NCBI GenBank assembly: GCA_039720395.1
Contig: CM077833.1
Span: forward strand, 13,515,133 to 13,579,132
Direction of reading: 5' to 3'
Source of the DNA: Liquidambar formosana
Lineage: Eukaryota; Streptophyta; Magnoliopsida; Saxifragales; Altingiaceae
Length of the DNA stretch: 64,000 bases
The position numbers were made by a program, and so were the translations under genes. Below are positions 19,781 through 31,060 of the stretch, piece by piece. Within the stretch, counting starts at the first letter, position 1. Every line of letters begins with the position of its first letter. Under the pieces are notes generated by a model. It did not search any database. It saw only the letters and a list, made by a program, of their open reading frames with translations, and was not told where the DNA came from.

Positions 19781-22423
19781 TTAGACATAGTCAAACCCAG
19801 ATAGTGGTACGGCTGCTGATTCTGGTTGTATCTCACATATAGGCACGCCTGCGAGTTTCAATTCATAGTCCCCTTGAAGCGTTACTATGACTCCTTCATA
19901 AGGAAACTTCACCTTTTGATGGAGTGAAGATGGCACAGCCCCAGCAGGATGGATCCAAGGTCGGCCCAACAGCAAGTTGAAACATGACGGCACATCCAAC
20001 ACTTGGAATTCCACCCTAAATTCAGTGGGTCCTATGATAAGAGGCAAAGTAACTACCCCTATTACTTCTCGGTGGGTGTTGTCATAGGCTCTTACGGTCT
20101 GCCCAGATGGCGTGAAATCGGTGGGTCCCAAACCCAAGACAGTGGCCATTCGGAGAGGACATACATTCAATGCAGACCCATTGTCGATAAGGACGGTAGG
20201 TACCCTCTTCCCCATAGTATCAACGGTCACATAGAGAGCTTGAGAATGGCTTGGCCCACTCTTAGGTAGGTCCACATTGGTGAACACGATGGTTGAGTTC
20301 TTGGGAGTTGGATTCACCAAATGTACCAATCCCTCGGGGGATGTGTCAACAGGCACTTGTATCTGATTCAGCAGTTTTAACACAGTCTGTCTGTGCTTAT
20401 GCGAGGCCATGAGTAAGCCCCAAATAGTAATGTTGGCATTGGTCTTCTTCAGCTGCCTAAGCACTTCATCCTCTTCTTCTTGCAAGCTAGGGCGCCTCTG
20501 CCCTTCCAAATCTTCCGACGGATTTTCAGATTCTAGGTGGGGAGGCTTGAAGTGACGACCCCCTCTAGTTATATGGTCCAACTCATCATCGCTAGCCCAT
20601 ATGTCATGGACTTCCTCGGAGTCATTCATTAAGTCATCCCACTCTATCATGTCAATGCTCTCCATTTCTGTCGGCAAGTCATCCCAACCTGTAGGGACTA
20701 TCGGCTCATCTGATGTTGGACTTGGGCTTGAGTACAGCACAAAGTAGTCAAATTTCCCCGACGATTCACCTAATAGGCCAACCTGAGGATCCCCTGCTTC
20801 ATATCTTTCTTTCAGCTCTTGTTGGACAGATTTCTTTGGCAACAACAAAACTTTTTGGTCAATGAGGTCTTGAATGATCTTCTTTAGTATAGAACAAGCC
20901 TCGGTGTCATGACCGGGTGCACGATGGTATTGGCAATATTGGTGAGGGGTTGATGGCCTTGGCTTTAGTGGAAGGGGCATGATAAGGTTGTTATTGCGGC
21001 AAATGGTGAAAAGACGGGTTAAGGTCATGGGGAGTGGGGTGTATTGTCTTATGGGACGGCGAGGGCGAGAGGATTCAACCCCAATGGCATTTATGGTGTT
21101 GGGTGGGGGTGTGTTGTTGTGAGATGGGAGAGGGTTACGGGTGACATTTGGACGGGTTGGTGGTGAAATGACTTGCTTGTCAATGAGGTCTTGGACTTGG
21201 TGGCGAAGGCGAATACAGCGATTGGTGGCATGGCCTTTGGATTGGTGGTACTTGCAGTACTCATTCTCATTGTAGCTCTTGGGTAAGGGATTTGGTGGAG
21301 GTCTTGGGTCGAGTGGCTTTAATAGGTCACGACTTATGAGCTTTTCAAGGACTCTTTCGAGTGGCATGAATAGGTCAGTGAATTGGCGAGGTGGGTTGAC
21401 ATCATTGAGAGAAAAGGGTTGGATGGGTTGAGTTATGGTGTTGACCTCGGCATTGTTCTTTCTAATAAAGTTTGTTTTGCGACTCCTCACTTCCTCAGTT
21501 TTGATTGTTCCATCATTAATAGCATCTTCAACCTGCGTGCCAGGCCCAATGAGAGCTTTGAAATTTGGGAAATAATGGGCAAATAAGTGCTTGTGATACA
21601 CGGGCAGCAAGTTCTTAACCACCAGCTGAATTTGGTCCTCCTCATTTGGCCTATCCGTCATTCTTGACGCCTTTTGTCTCCACCTTGTAATGTAAGCGGA
21701 GAAAGTTTCATGAGCCCCTTGCTTGGTAGTCTCCAGGTCCCTTCGAGTGACATCCACCTCTGTGTTGTACTTGTAGTGCTCCGAGAACTCATTGCATATG
21801 TCTTCCCAAGTCCGAGTTCTATTCTCATCCAAGGACAAGAACCATTTCAAAGCAGAAGTGGCCAAGGTTTCATGGAACATTTGAGCTAAAAGCTCGTCAG
21901 TAGCCCCTCGAGGGTGCATAGCTCGCACATACATCTTCAAATGAGTCTTAGGGTAACCCGTCCCATCGAACTTTTCTAACTCCGGCATCTTGAATTGTAG
22001 TGGAATACGAGCCGTTGGAAACAGAGATAGAGTCTGCACATCGACCATGTCATCAGCCCTACGAATCCCTTTTATAGTTCTCTCCAATGCTTCTACCTTG
22101 CTAGCTAACACAGAATCACTGCTAGAACTTTTCCCTTTGGTTTCCCCTTCTAGGTTGGTGACTACAGGTTTCGAGCTACTCTCCCCCCTTGTCTTGGTGT
22201 TCTCATTGGATTGAGGTCCCTCTTCGGTGCCAGCCCCATGAGGTATACCCGAGGAATGGGCCTTGGAGCCATTTTGTTCAAGATCCGCCATCTTCTGTTG
22301 GTTCTCTTGAGCCATTTTCAATGCGGTATCGGATGTCTCGGCGGTATGGTCAAGCTTGGTCATGATGGCTTTCAGGCAAGCCTCAAGGTCAAAGTGCCCC
22401 TCACTAGTTCTTTCGTCGGCCAT
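19781..22423 (-). CDS. Gag-protease polyprotein of the Tat/Ogre-like element
   Basis: The ORF is intact, 880 codons plus stop from the first ATG (MADERTSEG) at 22423; the frame is open a little further upstream but has no ATG there. The first third has a retrotransposon gag fold with MPELEKFDGTGYPKTHLKMY and WFLSLDENRTRTWEDI. Two CxYHxxxGHxTxxC clusters (CKYHQSKGHATNRC and CQYHRAPGHDTEAC) replace the usual CCHC knuckle and probably bind RNA. The C-terminal part is an aspartic protease with VLIDNGSALNVCP (active site near 20171-20182) and LLGRPWIH; the active-site triplet reads DNG where DTG/DSG is usual. It would form the particle core and process the polyprotein. It ends at TAA 19781-19783, after which the same frame stays open. 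Confidence 0.92.
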   Translation of the reverse strand: MADERTSEGHFDLEACLKAIMTKLDHTAETSDTALKMAQENQQKMADLEQNGSKAHSSGIPHGAGTEEGPQSNENTKTRGESSSKPVVTNLEGETKGKSSSSDSVLASKVEALERTIKGIRRADDMVDVQTLSLFPTARIPLQFKMPELEKFDGTGYPKTHLKMYVRAMHPRGATDELLAQMFHETLATSALKWFLSLDENRTRTWEDICNEFSEHYKYNTEVDVTRRDLETTKQGAHETFSAYITRWRQKASRMTDRPNEEDQIQLVVKNLLPVYHKHLFAHYFPNFKALIGPGTQVEDAINDGTIKTEEVRSRKTNFIRKNNAEVNTITQPIQPFSLNDVNPPRQFTDLFMPLERVLEKLISRDLLKPLDPRPPPNPLPKSYNENEYCKYHQSKGHATNRCIRLRHQVQDLIDKQVISPPTRPNVTRNPLPSHNNTPPPNTINAIGVESSRPRRPIRQYTPLPMTLTRLFTICRNNNLIMPLPLKPRPSTPHQYCQYHRAPGHDTEACSILKKIIQDLIDQKVLLLPKKSVQQELKERYEAGDPQVGLLGESSGKFDYFVLYSSPSPTSDEPIVPTGWDDLPTEMESIDMIEWDDLMNDSEEVHDIWASDDELDHITRGGRHFKPPHLESENPSEDLEGQRRPSLQEEEDEVLRQLKKTNANITIWGLLMASHKHRQTVLKLLNQIQVPVDTSPEGLVHLVNPTPKNSTIVFTNVDLPKSGPSHSQALYVTVDTMGKRVPTVLIDNGSALNVCPLRMATVLGLGPTDFTPSGQTVRAYDNTHREVIGVVTLPLIIGPTEFRVEFQVLDVPSCFNLLLGRPWIHPAGAVPSSLHQKVKFPYEGVIVTLQGDYELKLAGVPICEIQPESAAVPLSGFDYV

Positions 22424-23279
22424 GTCCGTATGATGGGTAGACTCAACACTCACTAGACGCCCTTGTGGATTGCGGATCCAAGCCAGCACGTCTATGGATA
22501 GAAAAAGTTTTAACCTTTAGCCTAAGGACTTGTCCTAAACCTCTATATTTTCCTTAATGAACTCGATCTCTACACCATGTTCAATTAATTCATTCCTTTT
22601 ATCCACTTACCTTTACAGGGGTCATGGATTAAGGGTATGTTTAAAAGAATAGGGCATAGAGTCCCTCAATTAGGTTTAATTAATCCCCTAGGACTAGCAC
22701 ATCACAAACATAGCTTTATATCCTACTTCCTTAATTTATTCCTTCCAACCCATGGCCTTAACGAAGGCTAGGGTTTAAAGGTCTATGTTAAGGGCATAAG
22801 ATATAAGGCCTCACACCACAAATACGGCATAGCATCATTACAAACAATTGTGGGTGCATAAAGATGAGACCGTAGTGTCCTACAAGTCTGTCTATATGGA
22901 CTAATGATAAGGGTAGGCTGGGGTCCTTCACTTGCTTGAGCAATCCTTATACCTAACCACATGTGGCATCAGGAACGCCGCGTGGGTCCAGCAGTACGTG
23001 ATTAACTCATTTAATATACCCAAGGGCAAGCCCAAGGGTACTAGGCAAGAGAGGTTGATAGCTTTCGCCCCAACACATGGAATCAGAAAAACCAAGGTTG
23101 AGACTAGGCCGATCGTTGGCAAGGATACATCGAGGGACATCGATCCTAGCATGCAAGAATTTGCGCACACAATACAATAAATGAAAGCACACAATCAAGC
23201 GGATGCAATGTGATTGATTTTAATTAAACATAAGAAATTAACTTAGCCCAATTAAACTTTATAGAGTCTAGCCCACAAA
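22424..23279 (-). other. 5' untranslated leader of the Tat/Ogre-like element
   Basis: About 850 bp between the primer site and gag has no ORF with recognisable homology. This is where packaging and dimerisation signals of the genomic RNA would lie. No clear structure was identified. Confidence 0.6.
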
Positions 23280-23297
23280 TCCCCAGTGGAGTCGCCA
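23280..23297 (-). other. Primer-binding site, tRNA-Arg type
   Basis: Three bases inside the 5' LTR the minus strand reads TGGCGACTCCACTGGG. This is complementary, with about one mismatch, to the 3' end (CCCAGCGGAGTCGCCA) of plant tRNA-Arg(ACG) as I recall it. tRNA-Arg priming is typical of Ogre/Tat elements. Confidence 0.75.
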
Positions 23298-25024
23298 AAC
23301 TGTGAACCCCGGAAATTAGGCCCACGAGGGATTGGCGAAAGGAGAGATTAGTTGGGGGGTTTGAAAGAGAAAAAGGAGTCGCCACCTTATTTTTTAAAGG
23401 AAACAAGGAAAACCCTAAAAATAATTTATTTTAGGAAAACAATTTGAATGACTCCATAAAAAAGGAAAGGCAAAAACCAATCTTTTGAAAACCAAAGAAA
23501 TCGGGGATTCGGAGGCTAAGTTATGACATGGGAAGGTTCTAGGCAAAGCCTATAGGCACCCATGTCACCCTTTCGGTCTCTCAGTTCATTTGGGCTAAAT
23601 CAAGATCTTTTCCATACAAAAATCAGTAAGTATATCATCACAAGATAGCATGCATATCATATATTTCATTCATCCATCCATGCATAATAAGCAAACAAAA
23701 CAGAAAATAAAGAAAAACAAAACAAAACAAAAAGAAAACCTAGGATGCTTGGATCCTAGAACGGACTTGAGCCTCACGAAGAGCGCCTACGTACCATGCA
23801 ACGAAATACATGGATCAAAGTCCACGTAGTTCGAATAGAACTAAGGTTAAATCCTAATGCAAACCTATGGTTAAAACCCTAGGTTTCCTTATTTGATCAA
23901 AAGAGAATTGATAGAAAGTTTGATTTTAGAAAGAACTCCACAAAATGGAAACTTTAATAAAAACCAGAATTTTATTTATGAAGGAAACCTTTGATTAAAC
24001 CATAGACTTGTATTAAAAATTAACCCTAGATAGGGAGAAGAGAAAAGAAAGAAAAAGAAAGGTGAATTGGGGCACCTTCACACCCACTTACCTGAGCGCA
24101 ATTAACTCCAAGCATTAGCCATTTCAGACATGAGCAGCCCTATTTGCCATAGGACAAATACCACACCTATTTGCACCCTTACAAGTGCTCAAAACCATGC
24201 AAAAACACTAACATGCAAATCTGGACAGAATAGTATCATGGCCTAAAAATCATCCACTAAGCATGCTAACAGCAAAACAGCGAACAATAATAAGTCCTAA
24301 CATATTCCTAGAACCATATCATGCATAAAAACCCTAAAACATACTAACATGCATGCAAAAACATCATATTTACTCCATATGTAAGTCATATACAGCAAAC
24401 ACGAAGAAAAACCAATAAAAAAGTCTACTTTATCATGCTATATGAAAACAAACACAAAACAATGACCCTAAAGCCCTAAACTCACAAATATGCTTAAAGA
24501 CATACAAGACATACTTTAATCATGCTAAAACCAAACTAAACAGAAATTAAATCATGCATATTAACTAACTAAAGCAATATAACATGATGAAAATCCTAAC
24601 TCTAACATGCAATGACACTAATCCTAGCACAAGGACAAACAGGAGCACAAGAATCATAACTATGCTTAAAAAAACCTAAAGGACAGCCCTAAAGCATGAT
24701 AAACAGTAGATAAACAGTAGATATTCCATGTATATTAACTAGCTAGAGTGTTAATACATGATAAAAAAGTTACCTTTAACATGCAATAGGCCTATCCTAT
24801 ATGAAAACCTAGTTTAAGCTTGAATAGAGAAGGAGAATACCTTAGGAAGGGCCTTCCTTGCTGCTGTATGAACTCCCTCTTGCTCTTATGGATGACTTGA
24901 ATCAATGTTCTCCAAGGCTACAGCAAGAACTCCAGCTCTCCTTCAAGTCTCTCTCTCTTATTCTCTCTCTAACACTAAGGTTTTTAGGCATAAAGTCGCT
25001 CCCCTTGTGCTGAAGCATAGGGGG

Positions 25025-25033
25025 TATTTATAG
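25025..25033 (-). promoter_or_regulatory. LTR TATA box (5' LTR copy)
   Basis: The minus strand reads CTATAAATA, the functional promoter copy for the element. The run of C after it is one base shorter than in the 3' LTR. Confidence 0.7.
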
Positions 25034-25230
25034 ACTTTCATTAGGATTAACCAATGGCTAGGATTAAAACCCTAAAAATTAATCCAAGGGCTATTAGAGA
25101 CCCCCTTGGGGCTTAAGTAACTCAGAAGTTACCAAAAATTAGAAGGAAACTCGTCCAAAAGAGCCCAAATACGTCAAAATAGGCAAGAGTCCGCTTCAGC
25201 AAGGAGTTAGAGTGAAAATAGGAAAGTGGT

Positions 25231-25310
25231 CTCGGGTGACCACCCAAGGCTGGGCGGCTAGCCACCTGGGCCCAGGCGGCTAGCCGCCCAGGCTTGGGTG
25301 GTCACCCGAG
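25231..25310. repeat. 80-bp near-perfect palindrome (5' LTR copy)
   Basis: It is identical in layout to 7264-7343 and lies about 200 bp upstream of the LTR TATA box. Confidence 0.92.
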
Positions 25311-26109
25311 CCCACTTCTGATTTTTCTCCTATTTTGTCTCCCTTCCCTTCTAGAAGTGTTTCAAGGGGCAAATTAACTCCGATTTTGATGAAACAAAAG
25401 CCAAAACGACCGTGTTTCGATGAGGAATATGTTTTTGAACATTTTAGGGTGAAAACCACTAACCATGGGGGCATGGTTAGGTTTGAACAAGGCAGTTAAC
25501 CACTATACTTTACCTTTGCTAAGCATAGGCATGCACATAGGGTCAAACCAAACACTTTCCACATCAAAATTGAACTTCATAAAACACTTTTGGGAGTAAA
25601 ATGATGACTAATGAAAGTCAATTTGAAAAGATTTGGTTGGTAATTGTGAGTCAATTAGAGCTAACCCAAAGAAGGGTCAATTAACCAATTTTGAACTACA
25701 TTGAGCCATTTTAATCCCGAGCCATTGATTCATCAAATTGACACTAGAAATACCTCTTATGCATCCATATGAACTTCAATTGACAATTTGGAGATTATTT
25801 CAAGGTCAAATGAAAAGTTTGGGACTTAAAAGACGATTATGCCCCTCAAGTCACAAAAGCTCTTATTATCCCTCAAGATCAACTCCAATTTGAACCAAAA
25901 TTCATACCCATTGTCCTTGTGACTCTAGAAAACTAATGCAAGTGACTAGACTCAAAAACAAAACAAAAACATGCATGAAATGATGAGCCCTAGTAAGGTG
26001 GTGCAAAAATGGGGTGTGACACCAGCTATTGTGGTTCTTTTTGGTTTCCAGGTTGGACTTCTTGTCCAATATGTATTTTTCTCTCTGATTAATACAATTT
26101 GTTATTTAT

Positions 26110-26111
<2 letters not shown>

Positions 26112-26145
<34 letters not shown>
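26112..26145. repeat. (TA)n microsatellite
   Basis: About 17 TA units lie just right of the Tat element, at the edge of a possible older LTR junction. Confidence 0.9.
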
Positions 26146-26148
<3 letters not shown>

Positions 26149-26185
26149 GTGTCTGCAGAAACCCTTCATTGGCGGCGCTTGAGCG
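26146..26185 (-). mobile_element. Possible relic of an older Tat-type 3' LTR junction
   Basis: The segment GGGGTGTCTGCAGAAACCC followed by TTCATTGGCG parallels the intact element's 3' LTR start plus purine tract (GGGGTGTGACAGAAGCCC then CTCATTGGCG). The LTR side is only about 12 bp before the TA repeat. The match is short and could be chance. Confidence 0.35.
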
Positions 26186-26279
26186 TGAGGCATAATGTAT
26201 ATATATGTACAATATTCTTAAAAATAAATCTGGGTTCATCATTCCCCTCCCTCCTTCTCCTTCCCCTTTCTTTTTGTAG

Positions 26280-26415
26280 GCATGATTGTGACATAATGGT
26301 GATCAGGTATATGAAAATTTATGACTTCACCACAATCAAGGAGTTCAAGAAAGGTGAATCTACACAACATAGAAAAAAACTTGCTGAGGATTTAGTACTT
26401 GACCCTAACAATCGT
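26280..26415 (+). pseudogene. Ulp1-like cysteine protease C-terminal exon fragment
   Basis: A clear acceptor (T-rich tract then TTTTTGTAG) precedes an exon reading HDCDIMVIRYMKIYDF and EFKKGESTQHRKKLAEDLV, ending at a donor GTAAGG. Ulp1/SUMO-protease-like proteins of plant transposons have DCGxxVIKYM at this place, the Cys being catalytic; here the following Gly is Asp. The histidine/aspartate part of the active site is absent, so this is a fragment. Such proteases are common MULE cargo. Confidence 0.55.
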
Positions 26416-26459
26416 GTAAGGTCCAACTTCCTTCAGTCATTACATTCATAGTGTTTGCC

Positions 26460-28505
26460 TCCTTGACACCTAATTTGTTTTTTGGTAAGTTAGTGTTCAG
26501 TTGTACGAAGGTTGCCAAGATATACATTTTTATTGAATGATCCCCACATTTTTGCAAACGATCCCTGGATATTTTTTTGGTCTTGGCTCATGTATATCTT
26601 GAGTGTTATTGTAATGCATCATGCTATATACATTGGACATGTAGTTACACAAAAACAATAGTGGGATTTATGGAGATGAATAGTTACATGCTGATTAATT
26701 TTGTAAAACTTTTGTACATCTCTAATGATATTTATATAAACCATTGACTTAGTAATCATGTTAGTATATTTTGTAAACAATATTTGTAAATGATAATTAT
26801 ATGGTACTCACTATGTACCAAACCCACTTATCAAATGAAGTGATCATTTATGATTTGAATTGGCTTACTTACCATTTGAAGTGGTCTAAAATTGCACACA
26901 TAGTATTTATTAACCATTTATCGTTTGAAGTGATCAACTTACCACTTCAAATGATGCAACGTACCTTTAAAATCGCCCAATTTACCATATCAAGTGACCT
27001 TATGGATATGGTACCCAATTTTTTGCTAGTTACCATAGAATTAGTCTACAAAATGTTATATGAACAATTAAAAAAAGGTAAGTTTGCTCATTCCGTCCAG
27101 ATTTGGGATATGTCATCCGATCGGATGATTGGGCTATGTCATCCGATCATATGATATCCGTATCTAATGTCTGAATCCAATCGGGGGCATCAATTAATCC
27201 AACCTAATTATAAGCATAACCCAAATGCCACCATATAAATGTGTAATAATAAAAATGGATTTTGCAAAATACTTCAATTGCATGCAATTATTTGGGATAA
27301 TACGTAATTCGATTAGAGAATTATCTATAGCAATACTATACTCCAATTGTGTTAAATCTCATAATTATTGCATCCAACCCAAAACCTTGCATTTTATAAT
27401 GATGAAATTCATTTGTGTTATTACATTGGCATATGGATAGTATCGATTTAGGTATTCAACATCCAATTGTAGCAATCATTAAGGGGTTTTATTTGAAACG
27501 ATTGGATTTTTGTACGTAATTAATTACATAAATTGTCACAAAAATTATGAATTGAATAATTTGAATTGAACAATTAGTCTTTGATTCCTAACAATATTCC
27601 ACAGGACTATTCCATGCCAATTTTTTTTAATTAATTTTAATTTATTTAAACCTAATATAGAACTTAGTTGTATCGAGTTCGTAAATCGTTGGGTCAATTT
27701 GAACACAATTAAATAAAAATTTGTGGGTCAACTTAGCCTGAATAAGATATTAACACCCTTCTAAATTTTCGTTCATTGAACATCTTTTTACACGGTTAGA
27801 TAATTTCCCTCCCTCTAAAGTATTCATTTCCCGCCTACTTGCTCATTTTTCTCTAATTCGTGCTTTTTGGGCAAGGATTGGGCAAAGAATGATTGGGTAA
27901 GGACCAACAAAACAGAAACCCATTGGGACTTGACCATTGTTATGTAATGCCTCTCCCAAACACGACAATATGAGTATACATGGTGGTTTGCAAATCCATT
28001 GCTCGATATCACTCTCTCATTAGCTCTCGAAACCGATCCTCCAATCAACCGATATACTGAGCGACTGTGGTCTTCCCTAAACCAACGAGTTTTAGGTATA
28101 ACATTTCTCCCTTTTCTCTCTTCCATTCTATATAGTTGGTTTTCCCTTCAAAACCCTAACCCTATCTAATGTTTTAGCATAATTTATAGTAAAGAAGTTT
28201 GTTTTTTTCCGGTCTATGAGGAGGACTTCGTGAACTTTTCCTTTGCATGAACTGTTATTTTTTTCTAACAGTGTTGATTCTCTCTGTTCAAAACCCCTGT
28301 TTCTGAACTATTCTTCTTTTGGTCCCAATCGATTAGTGTTATATCCCAAACGATTTGGAATAATAGAAAATAAACTGATTAGGCTTAGCAGTGTACAAAT
28401 CAATCGATTAGGGGCATAACAATTCATTCATAGCTAAAGTTCATTTTGTTCGGAAATCCTTACCAGCAAAACGAACGACCAAAGTCAAACAGACTTGGAC
28501 AAGTA
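26460..28505. other. AT-rich stretch without a supportable gene
   Basis: A short segment at about 26530-26570 (GATCCCCACATTTTTGCAAACGATCCC-like) resembles the 206-bp tandem units at 34170-35285. At 27117-27130 there is a perfect palindrome CATCCGATCGGATG, with a half copy about 25 bp downstream. Open frames here lack splice context or recognisable motifs. Confidence 0.5.
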
Positions 28506-28509
28506 AACA

Positions 28510-30201
28510 ATGTCTCAGGAAAACGTATGTTATTTAATATTGCAGTTACTTTTGTCTATTGATAGTGTTTAATGCCTTCTGAATACTTATTAAATGAATA
28601 TGTACGTTTGTGTTTTCATAGGTTCGCATCAAGCATAAATGTTCTATTGATGTATTGCACTCAATCAATAGAAACCTTACATCAGACCAATACAGAAGAG
28701 TTTATAACTCACCATTCAAGGTTTTATTGGACGTCCCAGATATGTACATTAGCGAATCTCTCCTTAAAACACTGCTTAAGAATTGGGACGACAATAGAGT
28801 TGGCTTCAAACTCCGAGGCACGTTTGTTCACTTCAGTCCACATGATGTTGCAATGATACTAGGTTTGTGGGTATGTGGGACTCGTATTGATGTGTTTAGG
28901 GATCATGGGTGGTCTAGAGTACTTACTCTTCTTATCGATTCTCGTAATATGGAAAAGAAACTAGATAGGGCAGACTTGTGTAGTTTGATAATAAATTGTA
29001 GGGATGCAGATGATGAATTTTTGAGGCTCTATATTAGTGTTGCTTTTGTTTATTTCCTTTTTCCATTGGCCGGTAAGGGGATACATGGACATTTTTTTCA
29101 GTTGTTAGATGACTTAGGTGAAACTTGTAGGGGCTATGCCTAGGGAATGGTAGTGTATGATTTTTTGATTCAAGGCATAAAAAATACTGTCAAGTCAAAA
29201 ACATCGAAGACCAAACACAGCGAAATCACTATTCAAGGCTATGTTCCATTGCTACAGGTACATTACAAATACCATAACTTTTTTAATTATTTTTTTCAAT
29301 GTACTATGATTATATGGTCAAAACACATTGATGTGAGTAGTAATATGTTTACAGGTTTGGGCATTTGAGCATACAATCTGCTTCTATGGGCCTTTAGAAC
29401 CATTGTGGCCTCGTATTAGAAAGTGGAATATGAGTGGCTACCTTACAAAGAAGAGGGTGAAAAATATCTGCCAACGTCTTCCTTATTATGATGAGGTATG
29501 CATTCTTGCTAAAAATCATTCACACTTTGACTATTTGACTATTGTAATTACATTATATAATCATAGTTAATCATCCCATTACATTGACAAGTCTAAGTGA
29601 AATAGGTTATGCAGGTGCTCGAGCCAACAACTAAAGAAGCAATTGAGGAGAGTGTGCGTGATTCGTATGCAGTCTTAGACAAAGGCAATTGTGCAATACA
29701 TATAATTTTACTCTTTTTTTGTTTAATTTAAGTTAATTTAGTTTTGCTTAGAATAGTCGTTCTAGGAATCCATGTGTAGCCATTACTATAATGTCTTGCT
29801 AATTTTGTCTACTTTCATCACATTCTTAGGGGGCTGAATGTGACGGGATTTGGAAGAAAAAATATAAGGACAAGTGCGTTGAATACGCTTCTCTCAAGGA
29901 GCATTACGATGAGAACTGTATATCTTACAAGAATCTCCAACAAGCATACAATGATTTGCATGCGTATATTTATACCTATCATCAAACCGAATTTGACATT
30001 GGATCGACACCCTTATATGCAAGTGCAAATGTGTTTAGAACTTGTCCACCTCCATTGTCTGAATTAAATGAAAAGGCCAATATGGTGTACGATTCGCATG
30101 TTAGCCCTCAGGTTGAAACACATTGTGCTTTTGATGGCAAAGATGCAAATAGCCCATTGATAGTTGAGGGATTGCACCATATTGAATCAAACCTGGAGTA
30201 G
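28510..30201 (+). pseudogene. Second multi-exon PMD/DUF1985-like gene, nonsense-mutated
   Basis: Exons inferred from GT..AG sites: 28510-28524 (MSQEN), 28622-29257, 29355-29495, about 29615-29665 and 29830-30201. The first three are phase 0. Exon 2 reads YISESLLKTLLKNWDDN, FVHFSPHDVAMILGLWVCG and YISVAFVYFLFPLAGKG, then YA-stop-GMVVYDFLIQGI where PMD-type proteins have a Trp-Gly; the TAG at 29141-29143 fits a TGG to TAG change. Exon 3 has VWAFEHTICFYG, the usual next block. The last exon is a helical, probably coiled-coil tail. The fourth donor is unclear (a GC-type site at best). It is diverged from the PMD gene at 10752-13485. Whether DUF1985 or PMD is the closer family cannot be settled by eye. 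Confidence 0.65.
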
Positions 30202-30329
30202 GGAACTGAACATCACAGCTATTCCAATATCGCCAAGTGCGTTAAGAAGGGTGAACGGTAAAAAAAACCGGGGCAACAACTCACCACTCCTTACATGACT
30301 ACTAAGCGCAAGAAGTCCAAATAGGATGC

Positions 30330-31060
30330 AGATTACCATATACTTTTGGTTGTGAATTGCGGATATACCTTTTGTACGAACAGTTGAACATTTTGATATG
30401 TACTTTTGGTTGTGAATTATGATTGGGACTTGCCTATTAACTCATATTTCTTCATTGTTTTGCCCCATCGATTGGGATTCATTGCAATCGATTGGGGCTA
30501 TTAAAAATTGAATTTGTAGTTCTCAAACTTATTGGGACTAACGTTATTCCATCTTTGTGGGAGTATTGGCTTAATATCTCAATTTTTTTTTTTTTACTTT
30601 TTGCATATTTTTGAGAAACACATTAGTTGGTCAATGGCTTTGGATACATCAGGAGTGACCACATTCTCTCCCAAGATTTTTAGTGGGAACACTCTTGACC
30701 ATGGTTTTTTATTCCGATTTGCCCAATCAATTGACACATAACCCAATTGATGGGGACTTGCCTATGTACTCATATTTCTTTACTATTTTGACCAATCGAT
30801 TGGCATGCATTGCAATCGATTGGTGTTCTTAAAAATTGAATTTGTAGTTCTCAAACTTATTGGAACTAACATTATTCTATCATATCAGATTGTTTTACTA
30901 ACTATATATAGGGGTATAGTTGACTATCAGTTAATTGCGGCTTTTCAACAAATTTTCTATGTAGCAATCATTATGCCAAATATTAATTCTTTCTTTATGT
31001 ATATAATTCCAATCTCTGGTCCCATCCTATATTTCTTAGAATATGTATCTATAAAGAATG
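30330..31060. repeat. About 330-bp repeat block, first locus
   Basis: Two unit boundaries (CTTATTGG) fall at 30528 and 30856. The block ends with a tail containing CTATATATAGGGGTATAG. The same units and tail recur at 36133-37185. Units contain CAATCGATTGGG-type palindromes. Open frames within it are not gene-like. Confidence 0.75.

Larger units (their letters stand above)
5333..26021 (-). mobile_element. 20.7 kb Tat/Ogre-like Ty3/gypsy LTR retrotransposon with antisense gene cargo
   Basis: Two direct LTRs (5333-8054 and 23301-26021) begin TGTGAACC and end GTGTGACA. The 5-bp flanks CTAGC (5328-5332) and CCAGC (26022-26026) match at four of five positions and look like a target duplication with one mutation. 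The order on the minus strand is 5' LTR, tRNA-Arg primer site, gag-protease, a 219-codon linker ORF, a 170-nt intron, then RT, RNase H, archaeal-type RNase H and integrase. After that come two genes in the opposite direction, a hairpin array, a purine tract and the 3' LTR. The dual RNase H, tRNA-Arg primer, intron before RT and great length are hallmarks of the Tat lineage (Ogre/Retand). LTR differences counted by eye number about eight in 2.72 kb, so the insertion is young, yet several reading frames are broken. Confidence 0.93.
23301..26021 (-). repeat. 5' LTR of the Tat/Ogre-like element
   Basis: It matches 5333-8054 at about 99.7% by eye. It starts TGTGAACC at 23301 and ends GTGTGACA at 26021 in plus-strand reading. 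It carries the promoter driving minus-strand transcription of gag-pol. Confidence 0.93.

Noticed and set aside
22928..23180. 82-residue ORF in the retroelement leader
   Set aside because: It is on the strand opposite gag, has no recognisable motif, and overlaps other short frames.
26801..27154. 117-residue ORF
   Set aside because: The sequence is a loose repeat of TTACCATTTGAAGTGATC-like phrases with no protein motif.
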